A stretch of DNA of 32,860 nt from Tannerellaceae bacterium (GCA_021201865.1 JAJQEE010000134.1:1-32860), one strand, 5' to 3'. Shown: positions 1 through 7,750, counted from the stretch's first letter. Notes: generated by a model not told the origin, from the sequence alone. Numbers and translations: made by a program.

Positions 1-50
1 GCATTAGCCTTCCAAGCTGAGGGTCGCGGGTTTGAGCCCCGTCTTCCGCT
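1..50 (+). tRNA. tRNA-Gly(TCC), 3' part
   Basis: The window opens inside a tRNA. The anticodon stem is TTAGC (4-8) pairing with GCTGA (16-20) around the loop CTTCCAA, which puts anticodon TCC at 11-13. The T arm is GCGGG / CCCGT (26-42) and the acceptor 3' strand is CTTCCGC with discriminator T at 50. CCA is not encoded. The D arm and 5' acceptor strand lie outside the window. tRNA genes are common integration sites, but nothing phage-like adjoins this one. Confidence 0.9.
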
Positions 51-58
51 CTTACGAC

Positions 59-96
59 AAAGGTCGTCTTAGTAATAAGACGGCCTTTTGTTATTT
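59..96 (+). terminator. Rho-independent terminator of the tRNA
   Basis: A 13-bp stem (59-71 with 76-88, one G-T wobble) has a GTAA loop and is followed by a T-rich stretch. It directly follows the tRNA. Confidence 0.85.
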
Positions 97-194
97 AGGA
101 AGTTCTTCGAAAACAATCCTTTAATCTACGAACAATATAAGTAGAATCCTAAAACATAAATAAAAAATGAATTAACAATAATAATTAACTTTTA

Positions 195-225
195 TTTGGT
201 AATTAATTAATTTCTATTATATTTG
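195..225 (+). promoter_or_regulatory. Bacteroidetes-type promoter
   Basis: TTTG at 195-198 and TATATTTG at 218-225 are separated by 19 nt, matching the Bacteroides sigma-ABfr consensus TTTG / TAnnTTTG. It lies about 105 nt upstream of the first ORF, leaving a leader with no visible gene. A similar segment precedes the second, broken unit near 1529-1600. Confidence 0.65.
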
Positions 226-329
226 CCTTTACTGGATGAACTATTATTCCCCATACATGTAAAGGATTAAATTCCTACAGGTTGTTCCTACTTCTTATCA
301 GTACATCCAGTTAGGAAGGTTTCTGGTTT

Positions 330-926
330 GTGTATCCCTATGTAGAGCAGGTCATTGGTGATAAATCCACTCTGGATTTATACGGGAAATACTGGCTTGA
401 TAAAGTTCTTGAAGGTTTTAGTGATTATCCTGCGGGAGAAAAAATATTAGAAACGATAAGATCCGGGCAGGTACAGGTCCATTTATTAGAAAATCCATCT
501 ATTACGGCTGTAGCCCAGTACAATACACAAACCAAATACATTGAAATGCGGGATGCTACCCGTGTGAGCATAACCACTCTATCGGAAGAATTAGCCCATG
601 CAGTCCAGCACCAACGTTTTTATCAAAGTGTGATGAATACCAAGTATAAAAACTATGAATTTGAAGCAAAAGCCTTTTTTGATATTGCCCGGGCTATTAA
701 TGGAGAGGTGGGTTTATTTCTCCTGCCGTTAGGCCAGGAGAGTGAATTTTCCGGGCCATATTATGACTGGATGGAGGAAATAGAAAGAAATAAATTCTTT
801 ACTAATGGTGATACATTAAAGTTCAATAAACTTTGTAAACTATGGATTCCTCTTGATGGATACGGAACAGAATATCTGGAAGGATTTAATCCTCAGTTAT
901 TAATAAATTATTTCAAAAAACCATAA
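330..926 (+). CDS. Putative zincin-like protein (toxin-module-like), unit 1
   Basis: This 198-residue protein starts at GTG and no in-frame ATG lies nearby; an in-frame TAG is at 312, so the ORF cannot extend much. No signal peptide is visible. The central motif SEELAHAVQHQ (about residues 84-94) followed by YEFEAKAF resembles the HExxH...E arrangement of putative metallopeptidases of the 'HELxHxxQ' type, but the first His is Glu, so it is divergent or inactive. It ends 11 nt before a gene for a small secreted protein, and the pair recurs in broken form downstream. By analogy with orphan C-terminal toxin modules followed by immunity genes it could be a toxin fragment; that is inference. The family is not firmly recognised. 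Confidence 0.55.
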   Translation: MYPYVEQVIGDKSTLDLYGKYWLDKVLEGFSDYPAGEKILETIRSGQVQVHLLENPSITAVAQYNTQTKYIEMRDATRVSITTLSEELAHAVQHQRFYQSVMNTKYKNYEFEAKAFFDIARAINGEVGLFLLPLGQESEFSGPYYDWMEEIERNKFFTNGDTLKFNKLCKLWIPLDGYGTEYLEGFNPQLLINYFKKP

Positions 927-937
927 TATAACGACTT

Positions 938-1446
938 ATGAAAACATCTATTTTTATATTTATACTATTCTTATTTTCAACATCATTAACCGCTCAGAAA
1001 TATCAATATACTTATTTTAAATTAGAAAAAGAAATAGACGGTAACCGGGTAAATCTTTATCCTAAAAATTTACCTCATCCTTTAAAGGTGACTTCCACTA
1101 CACATTGGCGGATGAGTGGTTTTACGGATTTAGATGAAAAGGGGTTGAAAAAGTAGTCCTAAACCGGATGAGGGAAGCTTTCAGTAATTGTCCGGAAGAT
1201 GAGTATGAAATAATCCGGACAAGCAGTTATCTTTTTTATGTAGATGCAGACTTCAAATTAGTCACTTTTATCTCAAATATTGATGTTGAGAATTTAGAGA
1301 CTTTCCACAAGGTTGAGAAAAAAATATATGAATTCGCCCGTTCCTTTGATGACCTGGGATTTGTCAGGGAATATGTGGAACTACCCGAGGAATTTCATGG
1401 AAGCCTCCTGAGGTTTTCCCTAAGATGGCTCAACAATAATCCATAA
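938..1446 (+). pseudogene. Small secreted protein, frameshifted (unit 1)
   Basis: The first part (938-1156) encodes a signal peptide ending SLTAQ and about 72 residues, and stops at TAG. The rest (frame of 1168-1446) continues the protein in the -1 frame. Adding one A to the A5 run at 1148-1152 reads GLKKVVLNRMREAF, which aligns with GLKLLEWPRLQNFF of the intact paralog at 1984-2487, so the gene appears to have lost one A. The remainder matches that paralog closely (FKLVTFI.NI, VEKKIYEFAR). The intact product would be about 169 residues and exported. The site is not a canonical -1 slippery heptamer, so mutation or sequencing error is likelier than programmed frameshifting. Function unknown; a periplasmic immunity role is a guess from context. 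Confidence 0.75.
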
Positions 1447-1466
1447 AAAATAAAGAAAGCCTTTTG

Positions 1467-1486
1467 GTAGCATGGAGAAATGCTAT
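1467..1486 (+). terminator. Hairpin after unit 1
   Basis: GTAGCAT (1467-1473) pairs with ATGCTAT (1480-1486) around a short loop. The same GTAGCAT / ATGCTA core recurs at 2509-2537 after the second small secreted gene, so the hairpin was probably copied with the unit. No clear T-run follows; terminator function is presumed. Confidence 0.4.
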
Positions 1487-1763
1487 CTATATCAAATATA
1501 AAACTCTAAAAACGAATTTAATTATTTTTTTGCTAAAAAATATATTTATCTATATTTAGCAAAAATAGATAGAACTATTATACTCGTACGTGTAACTGGA
1601 TTGGATCCACAAATGTCAACCTTACTCCTTACCTATCATTCCATTAAATAGGTAAGAAGGACTACTTGTTATATCTTCTTTTATGTAATAAAAATCGACA
1701 ATGATGAAACACGTATGGAAAAATCCTTATCTTTCTTTTCTAATTTCATTATGCATTCTTTGA
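1487..1763 (+). other. Upstream region of the broken second unit
   Basis: No intact gene is seen. A weak promoter-like pair (TTTG at 1529-1532, TATATTTA at 1551-1558, spacing 18) is followed by GAACTATTAT and TACGTGTAA, which mirror GAACTATTAT and TACATGTAA downstream of the promoter at 195-225. This looks like the duplicated leader of the first unit. A short ORF from 1701 (M-M-K-H-V-W) ends at TGA 1761-1763. Confidence 0.45.
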
Positions 1764-1961
1764 TATGGGGATTTTGTTTATTATAATAAAGAATATTTTG
1801 AAGGGGTGGAAAGTTTCGAAAGAAATAAATTTTTCCCTAATGGAGATGTTGCAATATTTAGAAAACTTTGTAAAATGTGGATTCCTTTAGATGATTATGG
1901 GAATGAGTTTTTAGAAGGATTTATTCCACAACTATTACAAAATTATTTCAAACGGCTTTAA
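1764..1961 (+). pseudogene. C-terminal fragment of a second zincin-like copy
   Basis: This open stretch has no good start and is closed upstream by TGA at 1761. It encodes ERNKFFPNGDVAIF and KLCKMWIPLDDYGNEFLEGF, nearly the same as the C-terminus of the protein at 330-926 (ERNKFFTNGDTLKF, KLCKLWIPLDGYGTEYLEGF), and ends at TAA 1959-1961. The whole N-terminal and motif-bearing part is missing. It ends 22 nt before the next secreted-protein gene, as in unit 1, so the pair was duplicated and the first gene then largely deleted. Confidence 0.8.
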
Positions 1962-1983
1962 ACAATTAATAAAGTAAATAGTT

Positions 1984-2487
1984 ATGGGAACACATTTATT
2001 AATGTTTGTCATGTGCTTATTATTTCCACAGGTTAATGCCCAGGAACTGAACTACTTCCATATGGCATCAAAGACTTCGGAAATAAGACAAAGTTTTTTT
2101 CCTAAAGATATGATTTCGCCTTTAGAAGTGAATACTGTCGGGTGGAAAAATTCAGGAGTAATCGAAGTGGATAATAAAGGATTAAAGCTATTGGAATGGC
2201 CACGATTACAAAACTTTTTTAAAGATTTAAGCGATGAAGATAAAGAAATAATTAAAGGGACAAGCTATTTATTATATATCGACAAACATTTTAAATTAGT
2301 TACTTTCATTGCTAATATAAATGCTGAAGATATAGGGAGTTTTCACCGGGTGGAAAAAAAGATATATGAGTTTGCACGGTTACATGATGATGTGAGTGAC
2401 TATATACCCTACTTTGAATTTGAAGGAGAATTCACTGGTATAGCTTTGCGACTCCCACTTTCCTGGTTGGATAAGGGACCTAAGTAA
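1984..2487 (+). CDS. Small secreted protein, intact paralog 2
   Basis: This 167-residue protein has a signal peptide ending QVNAQ (residues 16-20), so it is predicted to be periplasmic or secreted. It is the only intact member closely resembling the broken gene at 938-1446: shared blocks are SYL.YID..FKLVTFI, VEKKIYEFAR..DD and a C-terminal LR..L.WL. It sits just after the remnant of the zincin-like second copy. I do not recognise the family. Co-duplication with the 330-926 type of gene suggests a linked function, possibly immunity or an accessory role. Confidence 0.7.
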   Translation: MGTHLLMFVMCLLFPQVNAQELNYFHMASKTSEIRQSFFPKDMISPLEVNTVGWKNSGVIEVDNKGLKLLEWPRLQNFFKDLSDEDKEIIKGTSYLLYIDKHFKLVTFIANINAEDIGSFHRVEKKIYEFARLHDDVSDYIPYFEFEGEFTGIALRLPLSWLDKGPK

Positions 2488-2508
2488 AAAACAATTATAA
2501 AGTTTATG

Positions 2509-2537
2509 GTAGCATCAGACAATTTGTCTGATGCTAC
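2509..2537 (+). terminator. Perfect 13-bp intergenic hairpin
   Basis: GTAGCATCAGACA (2509-2521) pairs perfectly with TGTCTGATGCTAC (2525-2537) across a 3-nt loop. It lies between two secreted-protein genes and overlaps an upstream ATG at 2506, which argues that translation of the next gene starts at 2563. It shares its GTAGCAT / ATGCTA base with the hairpin at 1467-1486. There is no T-run, so terminator or mRNA-stabilising function is not settled. Confidence 0.55.
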
Positions 2538-2562
2538 AAATAATAAAAGACCTCTTATTCCT

Positions 2563-3057
2563 ATGAAAACAGTAATTTTTATATGCTGGCTGTATGTCTG
2601 TACGCTTCCTTTACAAGCTCAGGAATTAAAATATTTTTATTTAGAAGAACCTCAGGGCAGATTTATTAGGTTCAAAATGAAAGATGGGAGGTATCCGACT
2701 CCTGAAAGTGAAAAAATATGCAGCGGATATAAAGATGCGGATTTTGAAAGTCTAAAAGCCATCATGAAAAAACAATTTTTACCTCTGTTTGAAAACTGCA
2801 CGCCTGAAGAGATAGACATATTAAAACAACTAAGAATTCTATATTTTTTCAATGAAAATTATAAACTTACAGACTTTTCCGGAATCATTTTATCTACTGA
2901 ATACAAATATTCTTTCTCAAAAATAGAAAAGTACGTCTATGATTATATCTGTTTGCATGAAGACATGAGTTATATTGATCCGTATGTTACAAAATTAGAG
3001 GAAGATTCCGCCAACATACATATTTTATATTTCCGGTTCAGCTGGCTATTTGAGTGA
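2563..3057 (+). CDS. Small secreted protein, divergent paralog 3
   Basis: I choose ATG 2563 rather than 2506 because it begins a clean signal peptide (MKTVIFICWLYVCTLPLQAQ) and because 2506 lies in a strong hairpin. The product is 164 residues. After the A-Q cleavage site it begins ELKYFYLEE, like ELNYFHM of paralog 2, and keeps the pattern P-E-E/D-x-E/D-I, F.ENYKLTDF, KIEKYVYDY..LHED and a final FSWL. It is the most diverged of the three copies and has no partner of the 330-926 type. Function unknown. Confidence 0.7.
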   Translation: MKTVIFICWLYVCTLPLQAQELKYFYLEEPQGRFIRFKMKDGRYPTPESEKICSGYKDADFESLKAIMKKQFLPLFENCTPEEIDILKQLRILYFFNENYKLTDFSGIILSTEYKYSFSKIEKYVYDYICLHEDMSYIDPYVTKLEEDSANIHILYFRFSWLFE

Positions 3058-3287
3058 TTGGCGGGCTATCAGTAGCTATTCGTGATTCCTCCATAAGGTA
3101 AGAGTTAAAGTTAATATACCACGTAATATGTATACTTATAGGGTAGGTATAACAAAAAGCTTTTTACCCATAGCTGTAAAAAGTGAGCAAACATTTACAC
3201 AAATTAATCTTTTATTATTTTCTGAGTCCTCTAATGCCTATTCTACGGCCTAATATAGAAATAATAATTTTATTTCACAAAAAGATC

Positions 3288-3316
3288 AAATAAAAGAGGC
3301 TCCCTTCTTATCCTCT
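3288..3316 (-). terminator. Terminator of the recF operon
   Basis: On the minus strand AGAGG (3316-3312) pairs with CCTCT (3299-3295), followed by TTTTATTT. It lies just past the stop of the DUF721 gene. The stem is short (5 bp). The 3058-3287 interval upstream holds nothing I can name. Confidence 0.45.
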
Positions 3317-3324
3317 ATGAATTA

Positions 3325-3618
3325 TTACCGGATCACGATTTTGTGTAGGACTTCGGAACCGGCGTAGTCGTTCAGGCTTTTGATCAGGCGGTCGCTATAC
3401 ATGGTCAGTTCACTGCGGAGAACGGAGGAGGTCAGGGAGACATACATCACCCCGTTACGGACATAGAGATTTTTGGTGTACTGGATAACCATGGGGCCTA
3501 ACACTTCTCCCCAGGCCCGCTGTACACGGATCTCCAGGATCTTATCGTATAACGCTGTGTTATCCTCGAAAAATTCCCGGATCACTTCGCCTAACACCTG
3601 TGCATTTTTCTTCTTCAT
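3325..3618 (-). CDS. DciA-like / DUF721 protein
   Basis: This 97-residue protein has the DUF721 (DciA-like) pattern: a helical N-terminus (VLGEVIREFFEDN), the core W-G-E-V-L-G-P around residues 36-42, and a half-KH-like end (VRNGVMYVSLTSSVLRSEL). DciA proteins are the ancestral loaders of the replicative helicase DnaB; in Bacteroidetes these short versions commonly sit next to recF. The gene begins 4 nt after the recF stop, so the two are translated from one leftward transcript. Family confidence is good; the exact role in this host is inferred. Confidence 0.85.
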   Translation of the reverse strand: MKKKNAQVLGEVIREFFEDNTALYDKILEIRVQRAWGEVLGPMVIQYTKNLYVRNGVMYVSLTSSVLRSELTMYSDRLIKSLNDYAGSEVLHKIVIR

Positions 3619-3622
3619 CCGT

Positions 3623-4717
3623 TTATTTTATTGAGTGGATAGAACCCTCTTCCACCTTAAAAAGTTCATAGTCATGATCCATCGCTTTGAGGATCTCATC
3701 TAAATATTTCCGGTTGGTATCCGTGATGAATATCTGTCCAAACTCATCCCCGCTGACTAATTGAATAATCTGTTCCACCCGGTTGGAATCCAATTTATCA
3801 AAAATATCATCTAACAACAAAACCGGGGTGGTGTTTCCTTTCTCTTTCAGGAAGGCAAACTGGGCCAGCTTCAGGGCAATGAGATAGGTTTTGTTCTGCC
3901 CCTGGGAACCCACCCGGCGGATCAGGGATTCATTCAGGGTCATTTCGAGGTCATCTTTATGAATCCCGGTAGAGGTGTAGCCCAGAATACGGTCCCGTTC
4001 CCGGTTCTCCACCAACAGATCCGAAAACTCCTCTTTGGAAAGCTGGGAGATATAACGGAGTTTCACCTCTTCCGGAGAATGACAGATCCGCTGATAGTAC
4101 TCGTTAAACACCGGGGTGAACTCATCCACTAACAACTGCCGCTTTTCATGGATCATCCGGCCATACATCACTAATTGCATTTCCAGCACTTCATACAGGG
4201 ACTGGTCCATGGATTGTTCTTTCAGCAACGCATTCCGCTGCACCAGCGCCTTATTATATTGTATAAGCGCATGCAGATAGGTTTTATCCTGCTGGGAGAT
4301 GATCAGGTCCAGAAAACGCCTGCGCTCATCACTCCCCCCCTGAATCAGTTCCGAGTCTGCCGGAGAGACCATCACCAAAGGCAAAAGACCTATATGTTCA
4401 GAGAGCTTATCATATTCCTTTTTGTTTCGCTTGAACTGTTTCCGCTGGCGGCGGCGGATCACACAGAGGATATCTTCTTCCCGTCCTTCATAGTCGTAGA
4501 ATCCCTGGATCATACACATGTCCTGGCCTGTATGGATCAACTGGCTATCGGTTGTATTCATATGACTTTTAGAGAAAGAAAGATAGTAGATCGCATCCAG
4601 GAGGTTGGTCTTCCCCATACCGTTATTACCGAAAAAACAGTTCATTTTCGGGGAAAAATCCACATCACACTGAAGGATGTTTTTATAATTAAGAACAGAA
4701 AGTTTTTTGAGTATCAT
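3623..4717 (-). CDS. recF: DNA replication and repair protein RecF
   Basis: The 364-residue length is usual for RecF, an SMC-like ATPase that helps RecOR load RecA at single-strand gaps. Walker A is GNNGMGKT at residues 30-37, the ABC signature region reads GSQGQNK, and Walker B is VLLLDDIFDKLD near residue 300. ATG 4717 gives the usual start (MILKKLSVLNYKN). It is divergent from the TPR gene at 4854 and followed by a DUF721 gene. A G7 run inside the gene (4334-4340) is in frame, which is useful when judging the out-of-frame G/C7 runs in the fibre genes. Confidence 0.97.
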   Translation of the reverse strand: MILKKLSVLNYKNILQCDVDFSPKMNCFFGNNGMGKTNLLDAIYYLSFSKSHMNTTDSQLIHTGQDMCMIQGFYDYEGREEDILCVIRRRQRKQFKRNKKEYDKLSEHIGLLPLVMVSPADSELIQGGSDERRRFLDLIISQQDKTYLHALIQYNKALVQRNALLKEQSMDQSLYEVLEMQLVMYGRMIHEKRQLLVDEFTPVFNEYYQRICHSPEEVKLRYISQLSKEEFSDLLVENRERDRILGYTSTGIHKDDLEMTLNESLIRRVGSQGQNKTYLIALKLAQFAFLKEKGNTTPVLLLDDIFDKLDSNRVEQIIQLVSGDEFGQIFITDTNRKYLDEILKAMDHDYELFKVEEGSIHSIK

Positions 4718-4786
4718 CCATACCGTATTAATTGCACAAATTTAAAAAATATAGTTCGAAGTATAGATTATATCAGTAAAAAAAAC

Positions 4787-4794
4787 TATTTTTG
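4787..4794 (+). promoter_or_regulatory. -7 element for the TPR gene
   Basis: TATTTTTG matches TAnnTTTG 59 nt upstream of the TPR start in the divergent recF/TPR gap. No clear TTTG lies at the usual distance upstream, so this is a partial match only. Confidence 0.4.
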
Positions 4795-4853
4795 CGCTTC
4801 GAATTGCCTTAGGCATAAATCAATGATAAATTAATAACAACTATAATACAATT

Positions 4854-5537
4854 ATGGCTACTAAGGAAAAGGGCACAAACACAGAATTAGAAGTAGGGGA
4901 AATTGTTTCAAGATCGGAACAGTTCATCGAAAAAAACCAGAAAAATATAATCTACGGGGTATTAGCACTTGCCCTTGTTGTTGCTGCGGTTTTAGGCATC
5001 CGGCATGGTTACCTGATCCCACGTGAAAACAAAGCTGCTGCTGCCATTTTCAAAGGAGAACAATATTTTGCAAGAGATTCTTTCGCATTGGCACTGAATG
5101 GAAACGGAGCTGACTTCGAAGGGTTTGAAGGCATCATCAAACAATACGGTAGTACTAAATCGGGAAACCTGGCCAAAGCGTATGCAGGAATCTGCTACTT
5201 CAAAATGGGTGACAACCAGAAAGCGATCAACCTGCTGAAAGATTTCAGCGGCAGTGATGACATGATCTCTCCGGCGATTACCGGCCTGATCGGTGACTGC
5301 TACGTGAACAGCGGGAACGTGAAAGAAGGGATTAGTTATTTCGAAAAGGCTGCGAAGAAAGCGGACAATGAAGTAGTAAGCCCGGTATATCTGAAGAAAG
5401 CAGGTATTGCTTACGAAAGCCTGAACCAGTATAACGATGCGGTCAAAGCCTATACTACGATCAAGGAAAAATATTACAACTCATCTGAAGCTTCTGATAT
5501 TGACAAATATATCGCGAGGGCTCAGGCAAAAAAATAA
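4854..5537 (+). CDS. Tetratricopeptide-repeat membrane protein
   Basis: This 227-residue protein has a short cytoplasmic N-terminus, one membrane span (about residues 32-50, IIYGVLALALVVAAVLG) and a periplasmic part with TPR-like helices: AKAYAGICYFKMGDNQKAI, GDCYVNSGNVKEGISYFEKA and KKAGIAYESLNQYNDAVKAY. This is the plan of YfgM-like tail-anchored TPR proteins, and related genes are common in Bacteroidetes next to ribH. It probably scaffolds envelope protein complexes; no catalytic motif is visible. A terminator follows directly. Confidence 0.85.
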   Translation: MATKEKGTNTELEVGEIVSRSEQFIEKNQKNIIYGVLALALVVAAVLGIRHGYLIPRENKAAAAIFKGEQYFARDSFALALNGNGADFEGFEGIIKQYGSTKSGNLAKAYAGICYFKMGDNQKAINLLKDFSGSDDMISPAITGLIGDCYVNSGNVKEGISYFEKAAKKADNEVVSPVYLKKAGIAYESLNQYNDAVKAYTTIKEKYYNSSEASDIDKYIARAQAKK

Positions 5538-5558
5538 GTGTCCCTGACAAGACAGATT

Positions 5559-5595
5559 TCCCCTCTTGAGTGATTCTCCTGAGGGGATTTTTTTT
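5559..5595 (+). terminator. Terminator of the TPR gene
   Basis: TCCCCTC (5559-5565) pairs with GAGGGGA (5581-5587), followed by a run of T. The same run leads into TAATTTTG (5595-5602), a possible -7 element for ribH. Confidence 0.8.
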
Positions 5596-5626
5596 AATTT
5601 TGTTTTTATATAAAATCAAACAGACT

Positions 5627-6109
5627 ATGGCAACAGCTTATCAGAATTTATCAGCATACGATTTTAACAGCGTGCCCGATGCTTCTAAAATGAGATTCGG
5701 GATCGTGGTGGCTGAATGGAATAAAGAGATCACCGAAAAGTTACTGGAAGGGGCCTGCAACACCCTGGAAAGACACGGTGCCAAAACGGAAAATATCATC
5801 ATCAGCCGTGTACCCGGCAGTTTCGAACTGGTCTACGGAGCAAAGAAAATGGCTGAAATGAAAGACCTCCATGCGATCATCATCTTAGGTTGTGTGATCC
5901 GGGGGGATACACCTCATTTTGACTATGTCTGCTCTGGTGTAACCCAGGGAGTGACGCAACTAAACCTGATGTACAACATTCCTTTCATCTTCGGCCTGCT
6001 TACCAACGACACCATGCAGCAAAGCATTGACCGGGCCGGTGGTATTCATGGGAACAAAGGAGACGAAGCCGCAGTAACTGCGATCAAGATGGTGCATACG
6101 TTCGGGTAA
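5627..6109 (+). CDS. ribH: 6,7-dimethyl-8-ribityllumazine synthase
   Basis: Lumazine synthase joins 5-amino-6-ribitylaminouracil and 3,4-dihydroxy-2-butanone 4-phosphate in the penultimate step of riboflavin synthesis; the family assembles as icosahedral or pentameric cytoplasmic particles. Visible hallmarks are [37 protein letters not shown] (with the catalytic-type His), and the nucleotide-loop region [21 protein letters not shown] 5627 gives a 160-residue protein of normal length; the longer ORF start at 5570 falls inside the preceding terminator. Possible -7 element TAATTTTG at 5595-5602. Confidence 0.96.
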   Translation: MATAYQNLSAYDFNSVPDASKMRFGIVVAEWNKEITEKLLEGACNTLERHGAKTENIIISRVPGSFELVYGAKKMAEMKDLHAIIILGCVIRGDTPHFDYVCSGVTQGVTQLNLMYNIPFIFGLLTNDTMQQSIDRAGGIHGNKGDEAAVTAIKMVHTFG

Positions 6110-6131
6110 TAAAGTCTTAATATATACAAGA

Positions 6132-6168
6132 AAAGCTGCTTCATATAACTTTTATAGAGGAGCTTTTT
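6132..6168 (+). terminator. Terminator of ribH
   Basis: AAAGCTGCTTC pairs imperfectly with GAGGAGCTTT across a 14-nt AT-rich loop and is followed by a T-rich stretch. Confidence 0.6.
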
Positions 6169-6249
6169 AATTTTCTTTCTTTTTTATCCGGATTGGGATT
6201 TTCTTGCTATTTTTATCTTTCAAACTTTTATCATCTTTAATGAATACAA

Positions 6250-7263
6250 ATGAATAGATCAATTATTTACTGTTTACTACTTTGTATATTTCTTGCTTGT
6301 GGAGATAATGATTACGAAACATTAGTTCCGGAAGAAGTCGCTCCTGGAGATTCTACTGATCCGGGTGATACTACAGAAACTCTGGAAGATTATTGGAACT
6401 ATTTCTGTCATGGATATCAGGTAAAAGACACCTCCGGATTAAACAGAGTGTTTTTAAACCCTTTTTACCCGGAAAATGAGGAAGTAGTTTATTTATCCGG
6501 TATCCGGAATAACAGGTTATGGGTGGGAACTTTTGATGCAACAACCAGAAAACAAACAAGTGACTTTCTGGATAGCGAACCCTTACCTGATTCCTATTCT
6601 CATCATGTGGGGTATGGAGAATATAAGACTGGGGAATTAACCTCTCCTATCATTAGTTTTATAGAACAGAAAGGGGATCACACCACCATTCTATTTAAAT
6701 TGGCTCTTGGAGAGAATGAAAATGCAGGTTGGTATGAAAGGGATTACCGACTCCTTCTTTTCGCAGGTAATCTCATATCCAAAAAATACATTTATTATTC
6801 TGACTACTATAATTCTGATTTCATGCTAAACTGGTATAATAATTCGTATATAGCTTATCTTGAGATCACAGATGACGAGGCAAAATTAAGTAATGGGATT
6901 TATACCTGCTTTGATAAAACAGGCGAGGTACTGTTTACGACCCGGTATGATTTTTACTGGGATAAAACACACTATCCAATCAACTATAAAAATTCCATCG
7001 TATTTTCAGCCAGACATGAATATAATGAAGATATATACCGATTAAATGTATATATTACAGATATAGATGAAAACAGAAATTTTGAAGAAGGCAAGAAAAT
7101 ACCTTTGTTTGAATTAAATCCGGATGATCTATATGAAGTAACGGAGTTAGGTGAGAATGAAGAATTCAAATCTTTCCAATTGAATATTACAGAATATTCC
7201 GGTAATAAATATTCACGGACAGTGAATATCCATATCAAAACTCATGAGGTTCAGATAAAATAG
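6250..7263 (+). CDS. Surface-type lipoprotein, paralog 1
   Basis: This 337-residue protein has a lipoprotein signal (LLLCIFLAC, lipid Cys at residue 17) followed by an acidic stretch (GDNDYE), the kind of sequence that in Bacteroidetes directs lipoproteins to the cell surface. The body has blocks FCHGYQVKDTSGL, NNRLWVGTFDATTRKQ and HHVGYGEYKTGEL that recur in the lipoproteins at 8803 and 10605. No enzymatic motif is visible. Base composition is AT-rich like the two paralogs and unlike the core genes to the left, so the left limit of the mobile region may lie before this gene (6110-6250). Function unknown. Confidence 0.7.
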   Translation: MNRSIIYCLLLCIFLACGDNDYETLVPEEVAPGDSTDPGDTTETLEDYWNYFCHGYQVKDTSGLNRVFLNPFYPENEEVVYLSGIRNNRLWVGTFDATTRKQTSDFLDSEPLPDSYSHHVGYGEYKTGELTSPIISFIEQKGDHTTILFKLALGENENAGWYERDYRLLLFAGNLISKKYIYYSDYYNSDFMLNWYNNSYIAYLEITDDEAKLSNGIYTCFDKTGEVLFTTRYDFYWDKTHYPINYKNSIVFSARHEYNEDIYRLNVYITDIDENRNFEEGKKIPLFELNPDDLYEVTELGENEEFKSFQLNITEYSGNKYSRTVNIHIKTHEVQIK

Positions 7264-7272
7264 AATAAAATA

Positions 7273-7304
7273 AAACCGCCCGGCTTTCACAAGCCGGACG
7301 GTTT
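7273..7304. terminator. Bidirectional terminator between lipoprotein 1 and lysis cassette
   Basis: A 14-position stem (7273-7286 with 7291-7304, one C-A mismatch, TCAC loop). On the minus strand it is followed by TTTTATTTTATT, so it ends the leftward lysis transcript; it also follows the + strand gene stop at 7263. Confidence 0.75.
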
Positions 7305-7348
7305 GCACTAACATTTAAATCAAATATCATGAACAAAACATACTGAAA

Positions 7349-7750
7349 TTAAAATCTTTTCCATACCAGTCTGCCTGCAAATAAGAACAAACAAACTAAT
7401 CCAAGCCATATTAATCCTTCCTGATACCATTTCAGTTTATTCTGATAGACGATCTTTTCTACCGGATAAGGTACCCGGATCGTGTCATTGATAAACACCG
7501 AATCCCGGATCAGGCGGTCTTTGTAGAGGGTTTTATATTTCTCTATCCAGACTGTATCCCCTTTCTCCCGCATAAAGATGGAATCCCGGACCAGGATGGA
7601 ATCCCGGGTGTATATATCCCGGTATTCGGTACGGACACTTTCTACAGGCACATACACCGTTTTCGAACAACTCATCAACAGGCAACAACCCATCCAGATC
7701 AGGATAAACCAGAGGATCTGTTGCACCTGTTTTTCATATTTCTCTTTCAT
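7349..7750 (-). CDS. One-piece spanin (u-spanin) candidate
   Basis: This 133-residue protein has an N-terminal hydrophobic segment ending in a lipobox-like LLMSC (Cys about residue 28), a polar middle rich in R-D-S and V-x-P repeats (VYVPVESVRTEYRD, RDSVFINDTIRVPYPVE), and one C-terminal membrane span (EGLIWLGLVCLFLFAGRLVW) followed by basic residues. A protein anchored in the outer membrane by lipid and in the inner membrane by a C-terminal span is the plan of unimolecular spanins such as phage T1 gp11, which fuse the two membranes in the last step of lysis. It overlaps the endolysin by ATGA and is the last gene of the cassette. The role is inferred from topology and place. Confidence 0.65.
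   Translation of the reverse strand: MKEKYEKQVQQILWFILIWMGCCLLMSCSKTVYVPVESVRTEYRDIYTRDSILVRDSIFMREKGDTVWIEKYKTLYKDRLIRDSVFINDTIRVPYPVEKIVYQNKLKWYQEGLIWLGLVCLFLFAGRLVWKRF

Noticed and set aside
1-50. tRNA-Gly as the prophage attachment site
   Set aside because: The sequence right after the tRNA is a normal terminator and then host-type genes; phage genes begin 7 kb away and no direct repeat of the tRNA end was noticed.
1142-1156. Programmed -1 frameshift in the first secreted gene
   Set aside because: The site reads TTG AAA AAG TAG, which does not fit X-XXY-YYZ in the zero frame, and the paralog needs no shift.
4334-4340. G7 run in recF as a phase-variation site
   Set aside because: The gene is in frame across it and is a housekeeping gene; kept as a control for the fibre runs.
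4175-4834. 219-residue plus-strand ORF
   Set aside because: It is the antisense shadow of recF and has no coding features of its own.
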